Origin: Phocaeicola sartorii JCM 17136 = DSM 21941
Lineage (GTDB): Bacteria > Bacteroidota > Bacteroidia > Bacteroidales > Bacteroidaceae
Assembly: GCF_000614185.1 (NCBI RefSeq)
Contig: NZ_BAKM01000001.1
Coordinates: 62,001-126,000, forward strand
Length of the DNA stretch: 64,000 nt
Reading direction: 5' to 3'
Shown here one piece after another: positions 55,752-64,000 of the stretch. How positions within the stretch are numbered: the first letter of the stretch is position 1; every line of letters starts with the position of its first letter. The notes beneath the pieces are model-generated. The model made no database searches, had not been told where the DNA came from, and saw only the letters and a program-made list of their open reading frames with translations. The position numbers were made by a program, and so were the translations under genes.

Positions 55752-56540
55752 ATGACAGATATATTAACAGAAATCATCGCCTGCAAGCAGATCGAGATCG
55801 AACTGCAAAAGGCTGCCATCAGCAAAGAAATGCTGATAAACAATTGTAACGAGCCCATGCCACGTATCAGTATGCGTGCCAGTCTTACCTCTTCTCCTTA
55901 CGGCATCATCTCCGAGTTCAAACGTCGCTCTCCCTCCAAAGGATGGATAAAAGAAGACGCACAGGCAGATACCATTCCTCCCGCTTACGAAGCGGCCGGA
56001 GCCTCCGCACTTTCCATCCTCACCGATGAAAAATACTTCGGCGGCAGCCTGAAAGATATCCGTTCGGCACGCCCCCACGTGCAACTTCCCATTCTAAGGA
56101 AAGATTTCATTATAGATGAATACCAACTTTATCAGGCACGCATCGTAGGAGCGGCGGCTATCCTTCTGATAGCCGCCGCTTTGAAGAAAGAACAATGCAA
56201 AGCCCTGGCCCTCAAAGCCCATGAACTGGAACTGGAAGTCCTGCTGGAAATCCACAACGAGCAAGAACTGGAATATATAGACGAAAACATTGACATGGTA
56301 GGAGTCAACAATCGTAATCTGGGCACCTTCCACACAGAGGTGGAAAACTCTTTCCGCCTGGCGGAAAAACTACCCGAAGAAATGCTCCGGATCTCTGAAA
56401 GCGGCATCTCCAGCCCCGAAACAGTCAAGCAACTCCGGGCTGCCGGCTTCCGAGGATTCCTGATAGGGGAAAACTTTATGAAAACACCCGCACCGGGAGA
56501 AGCTTTAAAAGAATTTATAACCCAACTGGAAAAATGTTAG
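55752..56540 (+). CDS. trpC: Indole-3-glycerol-phosphate synthase
   Basis: A 262-residue TIM-barrel enzyme that closes the indole ring. It has ISEFKRRSPSKGWIKED with the catalytic Lys, LSILTDEKYFGGSL, ILRKDFIIDEYQLYQARIVG and the phosphate loop ISESGISSPE. I chose the ATG at 55752 (MTDILTEIIACKQIEIELQK), as the open frame upstream to 55710 overlaps trpD and lacks family similarity. It precedes trpF by 12 bases. Confidence 0.95.
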   Translation: MTDILTEIIACKQIEIELQKAAISKEMLINNCNEPMPRISMRASLTSSPYGIISEFKRRSPSKGWIKEDAQADTIPPAYEAAGASALSILTDEKYFGGSLKDIRSARPHVQLPILRKDFIIDEYQLYQARIVGAAAILLIAAALKKEQCKALALKAHELELEVLLEIHNEQELEYIDENIDMVGVNNRNLGTFHTEVENSFRLAEKLPEEMLRISESGISSPETVKQLRAAGFRGFLIGENFMKTPAPGEALKEFITQLEKC

Positions 56541-56552
56541 GATGCAACAACA

Positions 56553-57170
56553 ATGATTATCAAGGTATGCGGTATGCGCGAGCCCGAAAACATACGCGCC
56601 ATAGAACAAGCCGGAGCAGACTGGATGGGATTCATCTTCTTCCCCCAGTCTGCACGCCACGTATCACATCGTCCGGAATACCTGCCGGAACAATGCCGCC
56701 GGATCGGAGTCTTTGTCAACGAAAGCAGCGAAAACATCCTGCAGAAAGCACAGGAATTCGGTCTGCACCATATCCAGTTGCATGGCAGGGAGACACCGGA
56801 ACAATGCCGCAAATTAAAAGCCGCCGGACTGGGAGTCATTAAAGTTTTTTCCATAGCACAGGAAAGCGACCTGCAACCCGCCGGTTGTTATGAGGGCGTT
56901 TGCGATTACTTTCTTTTCGATACTGCCTGCTCCGGATATGGCGGTTCCGGCAAAACCTTCAACTGGAATATCCTGCAAGCCTATCAGGGAAAGACACCTT
57001 TCCTGCTGAGTGGCGGTCTCCGTCCCGGCAGTCTTTCCCCTCTGTTGCAATTCAAGCATGAACAATGGGCAGGCATCGACCTGAACAGCGGGTTCGAGAC
57101 CGCTCCGGCTCTGAAAGATGCCGCCGCCGTCCACACATTTATAAACCAATTAAAACAAAAAATACAATGA
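56553..57170 (+). CDS. trpF: Phosphoribosylanthranilate isomerase
   Basis: A 205-residue TIM-barrel isomerase acting between TrpD and TrpC. IIKVCGMREPENIRAIEQAG holds the catalytic Cys, and FLLSGGLRPGSL with GIDLNSGFETAPALKD gives the phosphate sites. FDTACSGYGGSGKTFNWNIL is also typical. Its stop overlaps the trpA start (ATGA at 57167-57170). Confidence 0.93.
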   Translation: MIIKVCGMREPENIRAIEQAGADWMGFIFFPQSARHVSHRPEYLPEQCRRIGVFVNESSENILQKAQEFGLHHIQLHGRETPEQCRKLKAAGLGVIKVFSIAQESDLQPAGCYEGVCDYFLFDTACSGYGGSGKTFNWNILQAYQGKTPFLLSGGLRPGSLSPLLQFKHEQWAGIDLNSGFETAPALKDAAAVHTFINQLKQKIQ

Positions 57171-57943
57171 ACAGAATCAACCAATTATTCAGTACCCAGC
57201 AAAAAGACATCCTCTCCATTTATTTTTGCGCTGGCTTTCCTACTTTAGAAGGTACGGCAAGCACCATCAAAGCCCTGGAAAAAAAAGGGATTAACATGAT
57301 TGAAATCGGCATTCCTTTCAGTGACCCGATGGCTGACGGTCCCGTTATCCAGCACGCCGCCACCCGCGCCTTGAAAAACGGCATGACACTGAAACTTCTT
57401 TTCGACCAACTGAAAGATATCCGTAAAGAAGTACAGATTCCGCTGGTGCTGATGGGATATCTCAATCCCATCATGCAATATGGATTCAAGGATTTCTGCC
57501 GTACCTGCCGGGAGACGGGAATCGACGGAGTGATTATCCCTGACTTGCCTTTCAAAGATTATATGGAGGAATATCGTTCCATTGCCGAGGAACAGGATGT
57601 AAGAATCATCATGCTCATCACTCCGGAAACCAGTGAAGAACGTATCCGCTTGATTGACGAACACACCGACGGTTTTATCTATATGGTATCTTCCGCCGCT
57701 ATCACCGGTGCCCAAAAAGATTTCAACGCACAAAAACAAGCTTATTTCCAACGCATCGCCGACATGAATTTACGCAATCCCCGTATGATAGGTTTCGGAA
57801 TTTCCAATAAACAAACCTTCGATACTGCATCCGCTCATGCCGCAGGAGCCATCATCGGCAGTAAATTCGTGACCTTGCTGGACGAGGAGGACGGAAATGC
57901 GGAAAAAGCGGCGGACAGGCTGCTGGAAGCCTTGAAAAACTAA
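57167..57943 (+). CDS. trpA: Tryptophan synthase alpha subunit
   Basis: A 258-residue TIM barrel that cleaves indole-3-glycerol phosphate to indole. The catalytic Glu is in INMIEIGIPFSDPMADGPVI, with the catalytic Asp in PLVLMGYLNPIMQYG...VIIPDLPF region. FIYMVSSAAITGAQKDF is the C-terminal loop. It is the last trp gene and is coupled to trpF. A structured element at 57989 follows. Confidence 0.95.
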   Translation: MNRINQLFSTQQKDILSIYFCAGFPTLEGTASTIKALEKKGINMIEIGIPFSDPMADGPVIQHAATRALKNGMTLKLLFDQLKDIRKEVQIPLVLMGYLNPIMQYGFKDFCRTCRETGIDGVIIPDLPFKDYMEEYRSIAEEQDVRIIMLITPETSEERIRLIDEHTDGFIYMVSSAAITGAQKDFNAQKQAYFQRIADMNLRNPRMIGFGISNKQTFDTASAHAAGAIIGSKFVTLLDEEDGNAEKAADRLLEALKN

Positions 57944-57988
57944 CCTTCCGCAGCCCGGAAACGTCCCCTTCTTCAAGAATTCACCTGA

Positions 57989-58084
57989 AAGATCAGGGCG
58001 ATACAAGCGAAAGATATAGTACCTTACAGCCATAAGATACTATATCTTACCACTGCAAGATATATAATCTTATACCTGATCTTT
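57989..58084. repeat. Nested inverted repeat after trpA
   Basis: The outer arms AAAGATCAGG (57989-57998) and CCTGATCTTT (58075-58084) match perfectly. Inside, AAGATATAGTACCTTA at 58011-58026 pairs with TAAGATACTATATCTT at 58033-58048 with one mismatch. The words CTTATA and TAAGAT recall those at 46801-46878. It may end the trp operon or belong to a family of intergenic repeats. Confidence 0.65.
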
Positions 58085-58164
58085 CTACTTCTTCCATTCA
58101 CAGCATCCGGCAGAGGCAGTCATCACCCATAATGAAAAACATTTTGTTATTTCCCTCTCTTATT

Positions 58165-58196
58165 TTTGTCACATTTACACATAATTACTATCTTTG
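58165..58196 (+). promoter_or_regulatory. Promoter of the asparaginase gene
   Basis: TTTG at 58165-58168 and TATCTTTG at 58189-58196 are 20 bases apart. The start point is near 58203. This makes the upstream frame from 58132 untranslated and fixes the ATG at 58222. Confidence 0.7.
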
Positions 58197-58221
58197 TGCC
58201 AAAATTAAACAAGAGAAACGC

Positions 58222-59265
58222 ATGATACAGAGTGAATATCCTTCCGTTTTGCTAATATATACAGGCGGTACGATCGGTATGATTGAAAATCCTGAGACAG
58301 GTGCACTAGAAGCCTTTAATTTCGACCAGTTGCAAGACAATGTCCCCGAATTAAAGCGATTCAACTATCGTATCTCCTCTTACCAGTTCAATCCCCCCAT
58401 TGACTCTTCGGATATGGAACCTGCCTTATGGGCCAAGTTAGTCAAGATCATCAAATACAATTATGATAATTTTGACGGATTTGTCATTCTGCACGGTACA
58501 GACACGATGGCATACACCGCTTCAGCACTCAGCTTCATGTTGGAAAACCTGAGCAAGCCGGTTATTCTGACAGGCAGCCAGCTGCCCATCGGCATGTTGC
58601 GCACCGATGGAAAGGAAAATCTGATCACTTCCATAGAAATAGCCGCTGCCAAACATCCGGACGGCACTGCTATTGTACCCGAAGTATGCATCTTCTTCGA
58701 AAATCATTTGTTGCGCGGAAACCGTACCACAAAAATCAATGCGGAGAATTTCAATGCGTTCCGTTCATACAATTTCCCTTCGCTGGCGACAGCGGGTATC
58801 CACATAAAATATGAATATGACCGTATTCATAAAGCCGACCCCAACCTGCCATTAAAGCCACATTATCTTTATGACACCAATGTAATTATACTGACCCTTT
58901 TTCCGGGCATCCAGGAAAACATGATCAGCAATATCCTACATACACCAGGATTACGCGCAGTAGTATTAAAGACCTACGGTTCGGGTAATGCTCCGCAAAA
59001 GCCGTGGTTCATCGAACTTCTAAGGGATGCCACCTCGCGGGGAATCATCATTGTCAACATTTCCCAATGCTCTACCGGAACTGTGGAAATGGGAAGGTAT
59101 GAAACCGGACTCCATCTGCTGGACGCAGGGGTCATCAGCGGCTATGACAGTACGGTGGAATCCGTTCTTACCAAACTGATGTTCCTGTTGGGACACGGAA
59201 AGAGTGAAAGAGAAATACGTTACCAAATGAGTATTCCGGTAGCCGGAGAGTTTACGAAATCATAA
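58222..59265 (+). CDS. ansA: Type I (cytoplasmic) L-asparaginase
   Basis: A 347-residue asparaginase. The first active Thr is in LIYTGGTIGMIENPETG, and the second in FVILHGTDTMAYTASALSFM; TGSQLPIGMLRTDGKENL is the family motif. It lacks a signal peptide once the promoter-defined start is used, so it acts in the cytoplasm as type I AnsA. It converts asparagine to aspartate and ammonia. It stands alone between trpA and rprY. Confidence 0.9.
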   Translation: MIQSEYPSVLLIYTGGTIGMIENPETGALEAFNFDQLQDNVPELKRFNYRISSYQFNPPIDSSDMEPALWAKLVKIIKYNYDNFDGFVILHGTDTMAYTASALSFMLENLSKPVILTGSQLPIGMLRTDGKENLITSIEIAAAKHPDGTAIVPEVCIFFENHLLRGNRTTKINAENFNAFRSYNFPSLATAGIHIKYEYDRIHKADPNLPLKPHYLYDTNVIILTLFPGIQENMISNILHTPGLRAVVLKTYGSGNAPQKPWFIELLRDATSRGIIIVNISQCSTGTVEMGRYETGLHLLDAGVISGYDSTVESVLTKLMFLLGHGKSEREIRYQMSIPVAGEFTKS

Positions 59266-59406
59266 TAAATCGCATTCACTATCATCGGGAGCATGATGGC
59301 AGAATCACTGAAAATGATGAAATCTGCGATGAAAACTCAAGGATTTCACCACATGTAACCTTTTTGTAATATTTGTTTCATCAAATAGAAATAAAAATGC
59401 CCCATC

Positions 59407-59439
59407 TTTGCAATGCTGATCAGAAAAAGATTAGTTTTG
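59407..59439 (+). promoter_or_regulatory. Promoter of rprY-rprX
   Basis: TTTG at 59407-59410 and TAGTTTTG at 59432-59439 are 21 bases apart, and the ATG of rprY lies 21 bases after the -7 box. Confidence 0.55.
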
Positions 59440-59460
59440 TAATATTAAAAAGATGGATAT

Positions 59461-60150
59461 ATGAACGATTACCGCATTTTAGTAGTTGACGATGAAGAGG
59501 ATCTCTGCGAGATTCTTAAATTCAATTTAGAAAACGAAGGGTATTTTGTGGACACAGCAAACTCCGCCGAAGAAGCCCTGAAGATGGAACTGACCCGATA
59601 CGACTTGTTGTTGCTGGATGTGATGATGGGAGAAATATCAGGATTCAAAATGGCGAACATGCTGAAAAAGAATAAAGCCACCGCTTCTATTCCCATCATA
59701 TTCATCACCGCTAAAGATACTGAAAACGATACCGTGACAGGATTCAACCTAGGAGCCGACGACTATATCTCGAAGCCCTTTTCACTACGTGAGGTAATAG
59801 CACGTGTCAAGGCTGTCCTCCGACGCACAAGCTCCACACTGGGGAAAGAAGCGCAGGAACAATTGCAGTACAAAGGACTCCTGATAGACATCACCAAAAA
59901 GAAAGTCAGCATAAACGGCATAGAAATCTCACTGACAAAGAAGGAATTCGAAATTCTGTTGCTGTTGTTGCAAAACAAAGGCCGCGTATTCTCACGCGAG
60001 GACATCCTGGCTAAAGTATGGCAGGAGGAAGTCTATGTGCTGGACCGTACCATTGATGTCAACATCACCCGCCTACGCAAGAAAATAGGCGAATACGGAA
60101 AATATATCGTCACCCGTCTGGGGTACGGATACTGTTTTGAATGCGAATAA
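59461..60150 (+). CDS. rprY: Response regulator RprY (OmpR family)
   Basis: A 229-residue response regulator. Receiver residues are the acidic pair in VVDDEED (Asp 10, Asp 11), the phospho-acceptor Asp 53 in LLLLDVMMG and Lys in FITAKDTEND. The C-terminal winged-helix domain (LLLLLQNKGRVFSREDILAK...ITRLRKKIGEYGKYIVT) binds DNA. The sequence fits RprY, known in Bacteroides fragilis and Porphyromonas for envelope, redox and metal responses. It is followed 18 bases later by its kinase. Confidence 0.9.
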   Translation: MNDYRILVVDDEEDLCEILKFNLENEGYFVDTANSAEEALKMELTRYDLLLLDVMMGEISGFKMANMLKKNKATASIPIIFITAKDTENDTVTGFNLGADDYISKPFSLREVIARVKAVLRRTSSTLGKEAQEQLQYKGLLIDITKKKVSINGIEISLTKKEFEILLLLLQNKGRVFSREDILAKVWQEEVYVLDRTIDVNITRLRKKIGEYGKYIVTRLGYGYCFECE

Positions 60151-60168
60151 CCTAACCTGTACTTTTCC

Positions 60169-61950
60169 ATGACTATTGAATTATCCAGCCACGTCCTGTC
60201 TTTCAACAAGAAACTGTTCTTGTCGGTAATCTCCTTATTCATAGCATTCGCCATCTGTTTCATGGCATTCCAATATCGCAGGGAGAAAGAATACAAAATA
60301 GAGCTGCTGAACACACAGCTCCAGAATTACAACGACCGTCTGAATGATTTCCTCCGTGGCAGGGATACGCTGAATATCCAACAACTGGACGACTATGTAT
60401 GCGAACATACCTTTGAAGATCTACGCGTGACACTGATTGACAAAAATGGTACTGTAGTTTACGACAATCTGGAAAAAGATCCCAGCCACTTCGAGAACCA
60501 CCATAACCGTCAGGAAATAAAAGAAGCTATCACTTATGGCAGCGGCTACTCCATCAACAGACAATCAGAAAGTCTGGGAGGTGAATTCTTCTATTCAGCC
60601 AGGTATTATCCTAATCTGGATTATATCATCCGTTCGGCCCTCCCCTATAATGTCAGTCTGATGAGACACCTGAAAGCAGATTCCCATTATGTATGGTTCA
60701 CACTGATAATCAGCCTGATATTAATAATTATTTTCTACCGGTTTACACATAAGCTGGGAATGTCTATCACAAAATTACAACAATTCGCCATGAAAGCCGA
60801 CCGCAACGAACCGATAGACACTGATATGCAGGATGCCTTTCCCAAAAACGAACTGGGCGAGATATCCCAACATATTATTCAGATTTACAAACGTCTGCAT
60901 CAGGCAAAAGAAGATTTATATATCGAACGCGAAAAACTGATTACCCACCTCCAGATCTCGCACGAAGGTTTGGGTGTGTTCAACCACCGCAAAGAGGAGA
61001 TTCTGGTAAATAACCTGTTCACACAATATGCCAACCTCATCTCGGACAAGAATCTGAGTTCTACGGAAGAAATCTTCTCCATCCCCGAATTGCAGCCCAT
61101 CACCCGTTTCATTACAAAAAACAGAGAACGCAGTATCGGCAAAGAAGAGAAACGGATGTCATTGAACATAGACAAGAACGGACGTATCTTTGCCGTGGAA
61201 TGCATTATCTTTCAAGATGACAGCTTTGAAATTTCCATCAATGACATCACTCAGGAACAAGAACAGGCACTGCTGAAAAAACAGCTGACACAGAATATTG
61301 CCCACGAGTTGAAAACCCCCGTAAGCAGCATACAGGGATATCTGGAAACCATAGTAAACAACCCTACCCTGCCCCGTGAGAAAATCAATGCTTTTCTGGA
61401 GAGAAGCTATGCACAAAGTAACCGGCTGGCACATCTGTTACGGGATATCTCCGTACTCACCCGCATGGAAGAAGCTCCGAACATGATCGAGACAGAACCG
61501 GTAAGCCTCACCATCATGATGCGGAATATCCTGAACGAAGTAACTTTAGAACTGGAAGAAAAGAAGATCACTGCCCACAATATGCTGCCTGAAGGACTGA
61601 CCGTACAAGGCAATTCCTCCCTGCTGTACTCCATCTTCCGGAATCTGACGGACAACGCCATTGCATACGCAGGAACTCATATTTCCATAACCATCCGCTG
61701 TTTCCGCGAAGACGAACGTTTTTACTATTTCAGTTTCTCGGACACAGGCGTAGGAGTGGGCCCCGAACATCTAAGCCGTTTGTTCGAGCGCTTCTACCGG
61801 GTGGACAAAGGGCGTTCACGCAAACTGGGCGGTACCGGACTGGGACTGGCCATTGTAAAAAACGCAGTCATTCTGCATGGCGGAACAATTTTTGCCAAAA
61901 ATACCCCCGGTGGAGGACTGGAATTCATATTTACACTGAGCAAAGAATGA
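60169..61950 (+). CDS. rprX: Sensor histidine kinase RprX
   Basis: A 593-residue membrane kinase. One helix is near residues 15-33, a periplasmic sensor part follows to ~165, and a second helix near 172-191 leads to a HAMP-like/PAS region. The HisKA motif is NIAHELKTPVSSIQGYLE with the phospho-His 379. The N-box, G1 (DTGVGV) and G2 (GGTGLGLAIVKN) form the ATP lid. It phosphorylates RprY. The stimulus is not readable from the sequence. Confidence 0.9.
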   Translation: MTIELSSHVLSFNKKLFLSVISLFIAFAICFMAFQYRREKEYKIELLNTQLQNYNDRLNDFLRGRDTLNIQQLDDYVCEHTFEDLRVTLIDKNGTVVYDNLEKDPSHFENHHNRQEIKEAITYGSGYSINRQSESLGGEFFYSARYYPNLDYIIRSALPYNVSLMRHLKADSHYVWFTLIISLILIIIFYRFTHKLGMSITKLQQFAMKADRNEPIDTDMQDAFPKNELGEISQHIIQIYKRLHQAKEDLYIEREKLITHLQISHEGLGVFNHRKEEILVNNLFTQYANLISDKNLSSTEEIFSIPELQPITRFITKNRERSIGKEEKRMSLNIDKNGRIFAVECIIFQDDSFEISINDITQEQEQALLKKQLTQNIAHELKTPVSSIQGYLETIVNNPTLPREKINAFLERSYAQSNRLAHLLRDISVLTRMEEAPNMIETEPVSLTIMMRNILNEVTLELEEKKITAHNMLPEGLTVQGNSSLLYSIFRNLTDNAIAYAGTHISITIRCFREDERFYYFSFSDTGVGVGPEHLSRLFERFYRVDKGRSRKLGGTGLGLAIVKNAVILHGGTIFAKNTPGGGLEFIFTLSKE

Positions 61951-62043
61951 GAAGATGCCAAGAACCTGTTTCTAAAATTTCTTCAAAATTTAAACAGACT
62001 CTAAAAAATAAAGAAAGATAATTGTTTTCTTAAATATAAACTG

Positions 62044-62051
62044 TATCTTTG
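62044..62051 (+). promoter_or_regulatory. -7 box before the cobalamin riboswitch
   Basis: TATCTTTG matches TAnnTTTG, and its start point falls at about 62058, where the riboswitch begins. I see no clean TTTG -33 box. Confidence 0.55.
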
Positions 62052-62057
62052 CGATGC

Positions 62058-62245
62058 ATCGGTTCATTTATCTCCCTCCGAGGTGAATGATTAAAAGGGA
62101 ATCAAGGTGAGAATCCTGAACAGTCCCGCTGCTGTATGTTTCACTAAACGCATAAGCAAAATGCCAATAACCACTGGGATAATTTCCGGGAAGGTGCTTA
62201 TAGCGGAAACGAGTCAGAAGACCTGCCTGTGCATTTATCAAATCT
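62058..62245 (+). promoter_or_regulatory. Cobalamin (B12) riboswitch
   Basis: The order of conserved blocks is right: AGGTGAATGATTAAAAGGGA, AAGGTGAGAATCCTGAACAG with TCCCGCTGCTGT, the B12-box-like ACCACTGGGA, CCGGGAAGGTGC, and AACGAGTCAGAAGACCTGCC. It binds adenosylcobalamin and normally lowers expression of B12 uptake or synthesis genes. Here the only following ORF before the integrase is a 27-codon frame at 62287-62370 (MPLITSAIFSVSLSGKEYQV...), which I cannot support as a real gene. The regulated gene seems to have been cut off by the element beginning near 62490. Confidence 0.85.
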
Positions 62246-62390
62246 GAAGCTTTCGAGGAAAGAGCTTGGAACACTGAACGTAAGGGATGCCTTTAATCAC
62301 ATCCGCTATTTTCTCCGTTTCACTGTCCGGAAAAGAATATCAGGTAAAAAGAACATTTATTTTAAAGTAAACTCTGCCAAGTTTATTTGA

Positions 62391-62425
62391 GTGCCAATTT
62401 GATGGGAATCACGTTGGCATTTTTC
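62391..62425 (+). terminator. Terminator between riboswitch and integrase
   Basis: TGCCAA at 62392-62397 pairs with TTGGCA at 62414-62419, with GAT/ATC extending the stem inside, followed by TTTTT. It would stop transcripts from the riboswitch before the integrase. It may belong to the riboswitch unit or to the element edge. Confidence 0.5.
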
Positions 62426-62495
62426 ATTTATAACAAACTGTTATATTGCATATTACAGAATTTATTCCTATTTTTGCCAATAGTTAAAATCACTC

Positions 62496-62532
62496 GGTTT
62501 AAACCATAAAAGTTTAAACCAACTTTAAACCA
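62496..62532 (+). repeat. Three TTTAAACCA repeats before the integrase
   Basis: TTTAAACCA occurs at 62498, 62513 and 62524. The first is inside the palindrome GGTTTAAACC. They lie 30-65 bases before the integrase ATG, the usual place for arm-type integrase sites. Confidence 0.5.
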
Positions 62533-62562
62533 AAATAAAATTGAACCCCGAAAAATAGGATT

Positions 62563-64000
62563 ATGAAAGTCAGAAAAGAGTTATTCAAAAGTAAAACATT
62601 AGCGAATGGAGAACACCCTATCGCCATTAGAATCCACCATAAAAAAGCCAAATTAGTAATGACGGGAGTTTCTACCAAAGCCGAATATTGGAATAAAGAA
62701 AAACTTGCTGTTAAGTGTCAAGACAAAAAATATAAAGAGAAAAATAAAATTGTCAATGACGAATATCTACGAATCTTACAAAGAGTGACAGAGTTCGATA
62801 CAATCAATCGTCCATACGACTTAGACCTTCTCGCATCCCATGAAGAAATTACAGCTATATATAATGAAATTGACGATAACGAGACTATTCCAATATACAC
62901 TAATTTCTTTGATTTACTTGATGCCAAAATACAAACATACGAGGAAGGTAGTGCAAGAAAATATAGACAATTAAAAAATGCTTTGATTAAAATCTATGGG
63001 AATGAAATCGCAATTAAATCAATCAACAAAACATGGTTTGCAACCTTAGAAGAAAACTTAAAAAGCAAAGGAGTCAAACAAGCTAAAGAATTAATCAAAC
63101 GATTTATTACAACATATAATTGGGGATTTACAGAGGGGCATATTCTATATTATAAACCAATATCTTATAATAAGAGAGCTATACAAGCATCATTGAAAAA
63201 AGGACATTAGACCTTGAAGGATTTACCTTTCTTCAACATTTGTATAATATTGGTACAAATGAACATTTAAATAATTGGCTAAATGAGCCGTACACCTTTA
63301 ATAATAATAGCTATTTTAATGCGATAAATATCTTTTTAATCATGGTTGCATTTGACGGATTAGCCCCTATTGACTTATCATATTTACGAATGAAAGACTT
63401 AAAACGCAAGCAATACAAAAAAATGCCACTTGATTACACAAGAATTAAAGATTCTCAATATATGAAAGAATATAATACCAAAAACCAAATCATTGAATAT
63501 TATTCAGTACAATTATTGAGACAAAAGACAAAAAGAGAAGTTAATATTAAATTACCTTGTTATATTATTGATTCCCTATTATATCCCTATTATTATGATG
63601 AGGTAGGTTTCAAAAAAAAAGAAGACGATTTCATTTTAAACGTATTCGACAAAAAAACTTACTCTCAATTAAGTAAGAAGCAAATATATAGCAGAATGTC
63701 TAATTATTGGAACACTTTAGCCGATGCGCTAAATGATTACATTGCAACCATCCATAATGCACCAACTTCGCTAACAGAAAAAAGGATTACATACTATGCT
63801 GCACGACATACGGCTTTAAATGTTCTGAATGATAAAGGAGCAACATTAGAGGAAATTGCAAACATGGCAGGACATGATTTAAAAACATTAGAGAAATCAT
63901 ATTTAGGCGATTTTAATATAAAAAGAAAAGTTGAATCAAACTTAAGAATATGGGAAAATGAACCAATACAAGAAGAAGCGATTGAAAGTTCTTGGGAGAA
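62563..64000 (+). pseudogene. Tyrosine integrase, frameshifted and cut by the window end
   Basis: The N-terminal part starts MKVRKELFKSKTLANGEHPI and IAIRIHHKKAKLVMTGVSTK, the arm-binding domain of Bacteroidota tyrosine integrases. A SAM-like core-binding part follows (FFDLLDAKIQTYEEGSARKY). One missing A in the A6 run at 63196-63201 breaks the frame; with it restored the protein goes on KRTLDLEGFTFLQHLYNIGT to the catalytic part, AARHTALNVLNDKGATLEEI and MAGHDLKTLEKSYLGDF (the His-x-x-Arg region, GH and the active Tyr). The window ends before the stop. It marks the left edge of a mobile element. Confidence 0.82.

Noticed and set aside
58132..58221. N-terminal extension of asparaginase that would look like a signal peptide
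   Set aside because: The promoter boxes at 58165-58196 lie inside it, so this stretch is upstream of the transcript start.
1..64000. CRISPR arrays, rRNA genes and insertion sequences with transposases
   Set aside because: No regularly spaced repeats, no rRNA motifs and no transposase-like protein were found on either strand.

Overview
The window looks like a gut Bacteroidales chromosome, most likely Phocaeicola (Bacteroides) vulgatus or dorei. The basis is the repeated Bacteroidota promoter form TTTG-N19..21-TAnnTTTG, the RprX/RprY two-component pair, a trpBEGDCFA operon, a sodium-pumping methylmalonyl-CoA decarboxylase cluster for propionate formation, many SPII lipoproteins, and a TonB receptor with a carboxypeptidase-like N-terminal domain. 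The species is inferred, not proven.

Layout. 1-5063 is accessory DNA: three lipoproteins with near-identical leaders, an AbiEii-type nucleotidyltransferase with a small partner, a decayed tRNA-Met/attachment module with an integrase stump, a broken polyvalent-kinase-like gene, and the last ~70 codons of a GGGtGRT-family gene. 5196-14599 (minus) is an eight-gene envelope locus: TonB receptor, DUF4876 lipoprotein, DUF6850 barrel, OB-fold-like lipoprotein, PepSY membrane protein, ABC ATPase, ABC permease, DUF4857 protein. This is the best candidate for a poorly described system. 15190-22505 holds a thioredoxin lipoprotein, DUF2721 and DUF3843 proteins, D-lactate dehydrogenase, and a minus-strand run of nitroreductase, small membrane protein, DUF2520 protein, KdsC-like phosphatase and Maf. 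22662-27302 encodes methylmalonyl-CoA epimerase and decarboxylase. 27429-33409 holds a PCMD protein, a SPOR protein, a YtxH/holin-like stress trio and a giant tricorn-like protease.

33809-35901 is a ~2 kb island with a YhcG/DUF1016 nuclease, bracketed by 75-bp direct repeats that copy the 3' end of the adjacent sugar transporter gene. 35841-46782 holds that transporter, a phosphoethanolamine transferase overlapping an outer-membrane barrel gene, and an RND efflux operon divergent from an AraC regulator. 46922-51174 holds an S9 peptidase and small envelope proteins. 51195-57943 is the trp operon, preceded by a leader peptide with tandem Trp codons and a classical attenuator. Asparaginase and rprYX follow. 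The window ends with a cobalamin riboswitch that is followed by a tyrosine integrase, so a mobile element appears to have separated it from its original gene.

Quality caveat. At least fourteen genes carry frameshifts. Nearly all are repaired by adding one base, often in a homopolymer, and several hit core genes. The simplest reading is deletion-type sequencing error, so most genes marked frameshifted here are probably intact in the organism. The fragments in the first 5 kb are more likely to be real decay.
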